NCBI GenBank assembly: GCA_035545895.1 | Contig: DASZXJ010000241.1 | Coordinates: forward strand, 1-38,408 | DNA: 38,408 nucleotides | DNA from: DASZXJ01 sp035545895 | GTDB taxonomy: Bacteria > Planctomycetota > Phycisphaerae > Tepidisphaerales > Tepidisphaeraceae | Direction: 5' to 3' | In this document: positions 32,789-38,408 of the stretch, piece after piece | How the letters are laid out: each line of letters starts with the position of its first letter | Numbering within the stretch: position 1 is the first letter of the stretch | Position numbers and translations under genes: made by a program | The notes under the pieces: generated by a model | What the model was told of the DNA's origin: nothing | The model's database searches: none | Seen by the model: the letters and a program-made list of their open reading frames with translations, nothing else

Positions 32789-33832
32789 TCATGGGCAATT
32801 CACGCCCAGTTTTTTCCCCCATTCTTGAAGAACCGGCATGATGCCGGGGTGCAGTTCCACGCCGTTTTTGAGTTGATCTTCGCGGCGTTTTAGACCGGCT
32901 TCGCCGGGCAGGCGCACGCGTTCGAAGCCTTCGCGCGGCTGATTCTTTCGGCAGGCATCGGCCATCCATTGTGCCTGACGCGTGAACTCTTCTGTTCCAC
33001 CGAACAGGGCGGGATCGAATATTTGCAGAAAGACGCTCGCGCCCCAACCTTCGGTTGGATCGGCCCGGCCAAATCCCGCCAAGCCGCTGGTCATGGCTTC
33101 GACGAGCAGGCCCAACGCATAACCCTTGTGGCCATGATCGAGTCCGCCAATCGGCAAGAGTGCGCCGGGCGGTTTCTGGAACAGCACCGCTGGATCATCC
33201 GAAAGCCGGCCATTGCTATCAATCAACCATTTTCCTGGCAGTTTGCCGCCTTCCTTGTGCAAGCGATTGGTCAGGCCATTGGTGGTGATCGACATGGAGA
33301 TATCGATCATGACCGGCTGCCCATCGGTCGGCCAGGCTGCGGCGATGGGGTCGGGCGTATACAGCGGCTGGATTCCGCCGTGCGGCGCGACCGTTCCCTG
33401 CGATGGATCCGAGCAGCTCAGGATGATCATCAGCTTTTGATCGGTCACGCGCTTGAGGTAGGCCGCCAGGCACGCGATGTGATGGCTGCGACGAATCGCG
33501 ACGCAGCACGATCCGTTTACTTTCGCGCGTTGGATCGTCAGATCAATCGCGCGCACGACCAGCCATGGCCCGGGGAGGCGCTGACCGTCCCAGGTAATCG
33601 CAGCGGGGTAATCGGCAATTACGCGCGGGTCGCCGGTTTTGGTCATCGTTCCTTTTTGCAGGGCATCGAGATAAGGACGGAGCAGTTGCAGGCCGTGTGT
33701 CGTATGGCCAAGCAGATCGCCTTCAACCAGTATTTCAGCGACGGTTCTGGATTTGTCCGCATCCAAACCCGCCTTGGCGAGAAGTTGGGTCGCAAACGTT
33801 GTCAATTCAGTTGCGGAATATCGATTAGCCAT
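32789..33832 (-). CDS. Ldh2 family malate/L-lactate-type dehydrogenase
   Basis: A 347-residue NAD(P)-dependent oxidoreductase of the Ldh2/MDG/YlbC/ComC family, which reduces 2-oxo acids or oxidises malate, lactate, ureidoglycolate or related 2-hydroxy acids. Family features are the N-terminal helical EGDLLGHTTHGLQLL, the catalytic-His region RRSHHIACLAAYL, the variant PDPIAAAWPT (family form NPIAxAxP), LIDSNGRLSDDPAVLF, and GGLDHGHKGYALGLLVEAMTSGLAG (family GYKGYGLA...E). The substrate cannot be set from sequence alone. The ATG at 33832 starts MANRYSATEL, and no Shine-Dalgarno is obvious. Gene organisation gives no pathway clue: convergent recO on one side, a tRNA on the other. Confidence 0.9.
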   Translation of the reverse strand: MANRYSATELTTFATQLLAKAGLDADKSRTVAEILVEGDLLGHTTHGLQLLRPYLDALQKGTMTKTGDPRVIADYPAAITWDGQRLPGPWLVVRAIDLTIQRAKVNGSCCVAIRRSHHIACLAAYLKRVTDQKLMIILSCSDPSQGTVAPHGGIQPLYTPDPIAAAWPTDGQPVMIDISMSITTNGLTNRLHKEGGKLPGKWLIDSNGRLSDDPAVLFQKPPGALLPIGGLDHGHKGYALGLLVEAMTSGLAGFGRADPTEGWGASVFLQIFDPALFGGTEEFTRQAQWMADACRKNQPREGFERVRLPGEAGLKRREDQLKNGVELHPGIMPVLQEWGKKLGVNCP

Positions 33833-34006
33833 TGCAGGTAGATTAAGATGTTTTGCCGCTTGCTCAACAGGAGCCCCACTGGTGGTCCGATCGGCTCGGA
33901 TAAACTCTGATTTGCAACAACTGCCAGCAACATTGAAGTCACTTTGCGGGTTCTGCTGGCCTCTTATGCGCGAAGTCAGGGTGTGGCGGCAATGCGAATC
34001 ATCGCG

Positions 34007-34012
34007 TAGAAT
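34007..34012 (+). promoter_or_regulatory. possible -10 element of tRNA-Arg
   Basis: TAGAAT lies 10 bases before the mature 5' end of tRNA-Arg, a plausible -10 hexamer giving a very short leader. No good -35 hexamer occurs at the usual 16-18 bases upstream, so the assignment is weak. Confidence 0.3.
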
Positions 34013-34022
34013 AGTGAGCCAG

Positions 34023-34094
34023 GCGCCTGTGGTGAAACGGATATCACTTCGGTCTTCGGAACCGACATTCAAGGTTCGAATCCTTGCAGGCGCA
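34023..34094 (+). tRNA. tRNA-Arg (UCG)
   Basis: The sequence folds as a complete tRNA. The acceptor stem is GCGCCTG/CAGGCGC, with a D-arm TGGTGAAACGGATATCA. The anticodon stem TCGGT/ACCGA encloses loop CTTCGGA with anticodon TCG. The T-arm has AAGGTTCGAATCCTT. The discriminator is A at 34094 and CCA is not encoded. It decodes CGN arginine codons, mainly CGA. Confidence 0.94.
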
Positions 34095-34250
34095 TTCGGG
34101 CGGTTTCCTTCTCGCCAGTAACTTCTTCATAGACCGTTTCCTCGCTTCGACATGCACCTTCATCGCCGGCCGATCTGGGGAATGATCGCATGTAATATAT
34201 ACAAAAAGAGAAACGATGGGTTATTTCGCAGGCTTCGGTGAGAATCGTGC

Positions 34251-34667
34251 TTAGGCCACTTTTCGGGCGGGCGGTTGCTGCGCCGTTGATTGGCTTGCCG
34301 GCTCGTGACCGGTGATTCGTTCAACCATCTGCGATCCCCTGCTGCGGATGCTTTGAATCACGATGCCTTCGCTGATTATCTCCACGATCCAGACTCGAAC
34401 GATCGTTGCCGCAAAAGCCGCCAGCGCGACCCCGGCATAGCTGATGATCAGGCGTTCGATATCAATCTCTGCCACAACTGAAAGTTGCTTGCGACCATAG
34501 GCGGAACGCTCGTTGGGTGGAGACATGAAAAACGCATATCCGCCCGCATAGTCCGGCCCATACAACCCGTTGGCGCCGAGCGATTCCTTCATTCGCCAAG
34601 GGGGATAAAGGGTCATCAAAAACGCGATGATGATTGCAAAGAAGATGATCGCGCGGTTCTGTCGCAT
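34251..34667 (-). CDS. small two-helix membrane protein (LYPPW motif)
   Basis: I do not recognise a named family. The 138-residue product has an N-terminal transmembrane helix (about 5-22) followed directly by TLYPPW, a ~35-residue loop with GYAFFMSPP, a second transmembrane helix (about 71-92), and a basic/Gln-rich tail. The LYPPW...GYxFxxSPP combination resembles small unnamed proteins common in planctomycetes, which is from memory and not checked. The ATG at 34667, with AAGG eight bases upstream, is preferred over longer in-frame extensions to 34883 that lack a good start context and begin in unlikely sequence. Confidence 0.65.
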   Translation of the reverse strand: MRQNRAIIFFAIIIAFLMTLYPPWRMKESLGANGLYGPDYAGGYAFFMSPPNERSAYGRKQLSVVAEIDIERLIISYAGVALAAFAATIVRVWIVEIISEGIVIQSIRSRGSQMVERITGHEPASQSTAQQPPARKVA

Positions 34668-35109
34668 GGGGATACCTTTGTTGATGAAAGCAGGCTGGCT
34701 GCAATCAATGACATCGGCCAGTTCGGGCATTGTCATAACGAACCTGAAGAAGAAAAACTTCTGCTTGCCGCTGATTTCCTGACAATTTCGTTGCTGGCCC
34801 GAAAAATGAGGTTTATATTGGATAAACCTGCGGAGGATGGACTTCACACACTGGAAGAGCGCGGGCAGTTGACGTGGCAACAACTTAATTCGCGGGGCGC
34901 TGGCGATCGATCACTCCTCATGTCCGCCGGCGCGGCAGCTTCGGCAATCACCTCTGCCGGTCTGCTTGATCCGTGTGGTTCGCGCTGTTTGCCGAAGTCG
35001 TAATCGCCTCCGCCTTACCCCTGAATCGTGCCGTTTTAGACGCTTTATGCGAGCCGCTTGACTTGCGCGCCGACGGCACCCGTTGGTCTTCTTACAGAGG
35101 AGCCCACCC
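34668..35109. other. divergent intergenic region before peroxidase gene
   Basis: About 440 bases between the small membrane protein (minus) and the peroxidase (plus). It contains a dyad at 34809-34829 and the peroxidase Shine-Dalgarno AGAGGAG at 35095-35101. TTGACT near 35058 could be a -35 hexamer, but no matching -10 is clear. Open frames here have no start context or recognisable product. Confidence 0.4.
34809..34829. promoter_or_regulatory. 8-base-arm operator-like dyad
   Basis: AGGTTTAT (34809-34816) and ATAAACCT (34822-34829) are perfect complements around a 5-base spacer. It lies about 140 bases upstream of the minus-strand membrane protein start and 280 bases upstream of the peroxidase, a reasonable place for a dimeric regulator to bind. 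No regulator gene is adjacent. Confidence 0.35.
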
Positions 35110-37062
35110 ATGCCAGCCCCCCATGATCGCTTCGAGCAACTCGAACAACGTACGATGATGTCCGCCTCGGTCTCCAGCGCCATCGAAAGTTACGACGGCA
35201 CGGCCAACAACCTGCTGCATCCCGATTGGGGAAGTATCAACCAGGCGCTTTTGCGAATCGCCAAAGCCGCCTACGCGGATGGATTATCCATGCCCGCCGG
35301 CGCCAATCTTGCCTCAGCGCGCGCGATCAGCAACGCGGTCAACGCGCAGGGCGATGTGGATATCCTCAATACCTCTCATCTGTCTGCGTTTGCATATGAA
35401 TGGGGACAATTCATCGATCACGACATCGACCTTACCAGTGACGGCACGACCGGCGAATCGTTCAACATTGCCGTGCCGCAATCCGATCCGTATTTCGATC
35501 CGAACGGTTCGGGCACTGCGGTCATCCCGCTGACGCGATCGGAATATGTCGCCGGCACGGGCGTGACCTCGCCGCGCGAAAACCCCAACGATATCACCGC
35601 ATTTATCGATGGTTCCATGGTTTATGGCTCAACCGAATCGCGCGCCTTGGCGCTGCGAACGCTGGTCGGCGGATTGATGAAAACCAGCAGCGGCAACCTG
35701 TTGCCGCTCAATACGATGGGTCTGGATAACGCAACCGCCGGCGGCGATCCAACCACGTACTTTGCCGCCGGCGATGTGCGCGCCAACGAAAATATCGAAT
35801 TGACTTCTCTTCAGACCCTGTTCGTCCGCGAGCACAATCGACTGGCCACAAAGATCGCCCAGCAAAATCCAACCTGGACCGATGAGCAGATTTTTCAGAA
35901 AGCAAGATCGCTGGTGATCGGCGAAATCCAGGCGATCACCTACAACGAGTTTCTGCCGGCGCTGCTCGGCAATGGCGCGATCAGAAACTACACGGGTTAT
36001 AAGGCCAAAGTTAACCCCGGCATCACCAACGAATTCTCGACGGCTGCGTTCCGGTTCGGCCATAGCATGGTCGGCAACGATGTCGAATTCCTCGACAACA
36101 ACGGCGAAGACGTTCACGATGATGTCTCCTTCGCACAAGCATTTTTCAATCCGGCATTGCTCCAGGAAACCGGCATCGATCCGATCCTGAAATACCTGGC
36201 CAGCGATAATTCACAGCAACTGGACGTCAAGATCGTCGATCCGCTCCGCAATTTCCTGTTCGGTCCTCCGGGTTCGGGCGGGCTGGACCTGGCATCGCTG
36301 AACATTCAGCGCGGCCGGGATCACGGGCTGGCGGATTACAACTCCACGCGTGCAGCGCTGAGTTTGCCGAAAGTGACCAGCTTCGCCCAAATTACATCTG
36401 ATCCAGAGCTTCAGCAAAAGCTCCAATCTGTTTACGGCGACGTCAACAACATCGACCTATGGGTTGGAGGGCTCGCTGAGGATCACGTACGCGGCAGCAA
36501 CCTTGGACCGACGTTCCAGCGCATCGTCGCCGATCAGTTCACTCGCTTGCGCGACGGCGATCGCTTCTGGTATCAACGCAGCCTCAGCGGCGCTGATCTG
36601 CGAATGGTCGAAAACACCAGTTTGGCCGATGTAATCAGTCGCAATACGACAACCACCAATCTGCAGGACAATGTGTTCGTCTTTAATACCACCATCAGCG
36701 GCAAGGTCTTTGCCGATCTCAACGGCGACGGCCGTCAGCAGTTCCTTGAAGCTGGGCTGCCCGGTCAATCCGTCAATCTGCTCGATGCCGATGGCAATGT
36801 TGTCCAGACCGCGACGACTCTGCTGAATGGAAACTACAAATTCGAAGGCGTGCAGCTCGGCGAATATCAGGTGCAGGTCCAACTCGCGGCAGGTTGGAAA
36901 TTAACCACCGTTCTCCCGGCTGGAATCACCGTGACACGTGGGATGAACTTCGACAATATTTCCTTCGGCGAACAATCCGCCAAACAGCAACCGCCGAACA
37001 ATCCGTGGCACGATCCGTTCCCGAGGAACCTTGGCGACCTGATTCACAGGATTTTCAATTGA
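35110..37062 (+). CDS. exported animal-type heme peroxidase with SdrD-B-like tail
   Basis: A 650-residue member of the peroxidase-cyclooxygenase (animal heme peroxidase) superfamily. Residues 7-18 (RFEQLEQRTMMS) are the planctomycete-type N-terminal leader found on surface or secreted proteins in place of an ordinary signal peptide. The catalytic domain spans about 35-555. It has distal His104 in GQFIDHDIDL, a calcium-loop-like DGSMVYGS (167-174), and GDVRANE (221-227) with the distal Arg224 and a possible heme-linked Glu227. The segment LTSLQTLFVREHNRLA follows, then proximal His318 in FRFGHSM and LNIQRGRDHGLADYN. The C-terminus from about 560 is an SdrD B-like/CNA-B-like beta domain (GKVFADLNGDG, GLPGQSVNLLD, GNYKFEGVQLGEYQVQVQL). 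It would oxidise halides or organics with H2O2 outside the cytoplasm. AGAGGAG precedes the ATG at 35110. Confidence 0.92.
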   Translation: MPAPHDRFEQLEQRTMMSASVSSAIESYDGTANNLLHPDWGSINQALLRIAKAAYADGLSMPAGANLASARAISNAVNAQGDVDILNTSHLSAFAYEWGQFIDHDIDLTSDGTTGESFNIAVPQSDPYFDPNGSGTAVIPLTRSEYVAGTGVTSPRENPNDITAFIDGSMVYGSTESRALALRTLVGGLMKTSSGNLLPLNTMGLDNATAGGDPTTYFAAGDVRANENIELTSLQTLFVREHNRLATKIAQQNPTWTDEQIFQKARSLVIGEIQAITYNEFLPALLGNGAIRNYTGYKAKVNPGITNEFSTAAFRFGHSMVGNDVEFLDNNGEDVHDDVSFAQAFFNPALLQETGIDPILKYLASDNSQQLDVKIVDPLRNFLFGPPGSGGLDLASLNIQRGRDHGLADYNSTRAALSLPKVTSFAQITSDPELQQKLQSVYGDVNNIDLWVGGLAEDHVRGSNLGPTFQRIVADQFTRLRDGDRFWYQRSLSGADLRMVENTSLADVISRNTTTTNLQDNVFVFNTTISGKVFADLNGDGRQQFLEAGLPGQSVNLLDADGNVVQTATTLLNGNYKFEGVQLGEYQVQVQLAAGWKLTTVLPAGITVTRGMNFDNISFGEQSAKQQPPNNPWHDPFPRNLGDLIHRIFN

Positions 37063-37066
37063 CGTT

Positions 37067-38408
37067 TTATTCAGCGTCAAAGTGAATGTGAACATTCGCC
37101 AGCGAGCCGCGCATCAGGTGAAGCTGGCCTCGAAATGATTTGGGAGGTATCGCGACTGCATCAAGCAGTCGGCCGTTGCCGTGCGAATCGATGTGACCCA
37201 GCACCAGGATCGGCTGCGTTTCCTGTAACGCCACATCGGTTCGCCACGGCGCGGCAAGGTTGCTTTCAAATGACTCCGACAATTCCTCGGGCACGAGCAT
37301 CTCGTCGAGCTTTTGCCCACTGAGGAGAATCATGCAAAGCTTGCCATCCACAGGATGTTGAATTGGCGACTCGATGGATGTTATTTCGATCTGCCACCGC
37401 CGAATGGTTGGATTGATCGTCGAAAGCTCGGATGAATTGCTCGCGCGATTCAATTCGTAACGCACATCGTTCAGCAATCGTTGCGGATGGCGGGTCGCAA
37501 TTGACCGGCGAAGCATGACGGGCGAAAAGGCACCGGTTCCCACGGTCATTCGAGCAATTTCATGAGTGCCGTCGTCGCGCAAGTATTGAATGATTTGCGC
37601 AAAACTATCGTGCAGGCGAGGCAGCGAAGGCTGGCACACTTCGATTTCCTCGGTGATCCGCTGAAGATTGTCCCAGTCTTCACCGGCCATGAGATGATCG
37701 AGCTGCGACACGTTTTCGCTCAGCAGCGCCACCTGCTGTCCGGTTCGCAAAGGCATCCAGGGAACTAAGATTGCCATCGCGCTGCCCGCGCCCAGCAGAA
37801 TCGCAAGGGCAAGCACAACCGGTACCGGACGCAGTTCTTCCGGCGAGATTTCCCTGTGTTGCCAACCATTTTTGATCAGGATGTATGCGGGCAGCAGAAT
37901 GCCGAGGATCGTGATGAGTTGAATGACCGGCGAGATCGCGGCTTGCAGTGTGTTATGACAAAGATGAATTGCAACCGTGAGCAGGAACCCGGCAACGCAG
38001 GCCGCGAACGGCGCTGATCCGCCCTGCCTGGCCTTGCGTCGGCCGAGCCACATCGCCGAGCCGGCGCCCAAGGCATCCCACAATCCATGCGTGGTGGACA
38101 TCGTCACGTATCGTCCCAGATATTCGGTGATCGGCTGACCGACTCCGAGGAAATCGATGTAGCCATAACAGTTGCTTTCGATCAATCCAAACACCATTCC
38201 CGCCAGCGCACCGCAGCACAGCGCTGCCTGGGTCGTGCGAATCCACTTCATCCGAATCATCACCAGCACCGGAACAAGCTTGGCAACTTCCTCGGCGATG
38301 ACGAAACCCACGAAATTTGCGGCAATAAACAGCACCTGTGACGAACTGGCAGGCTGACCGTGCGGCGGTGGAATGTATTCGCTGATCGGTCCCAAAATGT
38401 CCGGGCGT
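37067..38408 (-). CDS. PrsW-family intramembrane protease with C-terminal domain (partial)
   Basis: The frame is open to the right edge. A TTG at 38395 is a possible start, but the reading frame continues upstream, so the gene is probably truncated here. Residues from the TTG: the N-terminal half holds about six membrane helices with PrsW motifs, EEVAKLVP (35-42), GLIES with Glu73, TTHGLWDALGA (101-111) and IHLCHN (143-148). PrsW proteases cleave membrane anti-sigma factors in Bacillus and are related to CAAX proteases. After a last membrane helix near 193-214 comes a ~220-residue soluble C-terminal region of no recognised family. It is convergent with the peroxidase gene, with four bases between the stops. 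Confidence 0.8.
   Translation of the reverse strand, partial: RPDILGPISEYIPPPHGQPASSSQVLFIAANFVGFVIAEEVAKLVPVLVMIRMKWIRTTQAALCCGALAGMVFGLIESNCYGYIDFLGVGQPITEYLGRYVTMSTTHGLWDALGAGSAMWLGRRKARQGGSAPFAACVAGFLLTVAIHLCHNTLQAAISPVIQLITILGILLPAYILIKNGWQHREISPEELRPVPVVLALAILLGAGSAMAILVPWMPLRTGQQVALLSENVSQLDHLMAGEDWDNLQRITEEIEVCQPSLPRLHDSFAQIIQYLRDDGTHEIARMTVGTGAFSPVMLRRSIATRHPQRLLNDVRYELNRASNSSELSTINPTIRRWQIEITSIESPIQHPVDGKLCMILLSGQKLDEMLVPEELSESFESNLAAPWRTDVALQETQPILVLGHIDSHGNGRLLDAVAIPPKSFRGQLHLMRGSLANVHIHFDAE

Noticed and set aside
32969..33841. 290-codon frame antisense to the Ldh2-family gene
   Set aside because: The Ldh2-type protein carries clear family motifs on the minus strand; the antisense frame is composition-driven.
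34485..35003. Possible 172-residue plus-strand gene upstream of the peroxidase
   Set aside because: Its first third overlaps the membrane protein in antisense, it has no ribosome-binding site, and its translation shows no recognisable motif.
1..38408. Mobile elements, CRISPR arrays, prophage or integration at the two tRNA genes
   Set aside because: No transposase, integrase or spaced direct-repeat array was seen, and no repeated tRNA 3' end marks an attachment site near 29411 or 34094.

Overview
The window reads as a moderately GC-rich bacterial chromosome segment, most likely from a planctomycete and plausibly a Phycisphaerae-type lineage. The lineage call is an inference from gene content. 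It rests on an exported peroxidase with an N-terminal FEQLEQRTMMSA-type leader, a paired DUF1800/DUF1501 operon, small membrane proteins ending in a CxxCGYDLR...CPECG zinc ribbon, an exported dockerin plus PEP-CTERM protein, and a short small-membrane-protein family with an LYPPW motif. No rRNA or other direct taxonomic marker is present. I see no insertion sequence, prophage, integrase or CRISPR array.

Layout. 0.3-3.2 kb: rpsA (six S1 domains, strong terminator) and a primary-like sigma-70 factor. 3.3-5.4 kb (minus): an ECF sigma factor, zinc-binding anti-sigma factor, CnrX/Spy-like periplasmic protein and Gly-rich exported protein, in one operon. 5.6-9.5 kb (minus): an exported protein made of two tandem alpha/beta-hydrolases, an EcsC-family protein and an exported pectate-lyase-like protein. 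9.8-11.4 kb: a Cys-rich exported peptide, then apt flanked by two zinc-ribbon membrane proteins. 11.4-14.2 kb (minus): the DUF1800/DUF1501 pair. 14.3-16.8 kb: a complete NMT1/THI5-type ABC importer.

17-29.3 kb is a dense signalling island, all on the plus strand. The first operon has four genes joined by 4-base overlaps: a membrane kinase whose PAS domain keeps the FixL heme-pocket His and Arg, an Rcp1-like single-domain receiver, a REC-PAS-kinase, and a FixJ-like regulator. After a 383-base gap rich in inverted repeats comes a second operon. It encodes a BarA-like hybrid kinase with one degenerate and one intact receiver plus HPt, a single protein REC-HD-GYP-REC-GGDEF-HPt, and a REC-HDOD protein. 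Together they look like an oxygen- or redox-responsive phosphorelay next to a cyclic-di-GMP control module. This functional link is inferred from order and domains.

29.4-38.4 kb: tRNA-Lys(UUU), a large exported protein with two aspartic-protease DTGA motifs, an autotransporter-type beta repeat, dockerin and PEP-CTERM, then recO, an Ldh2-family dehydrogenase, tRNA-Arg(UCG), a small membrane protein, an animal-type heme peroxidase with an SdrD-B-like tail, and a PrsW-family membrane protease that runs off the right edge.

The strongest candidates for something new are the FixL-like/FixJ-like split relay, the five-domain c-di-GMP protein, the cell-surface aspartic protease architecture, and a kinase gene that appears to lack a normal start codon behind its ribosome-binding site.
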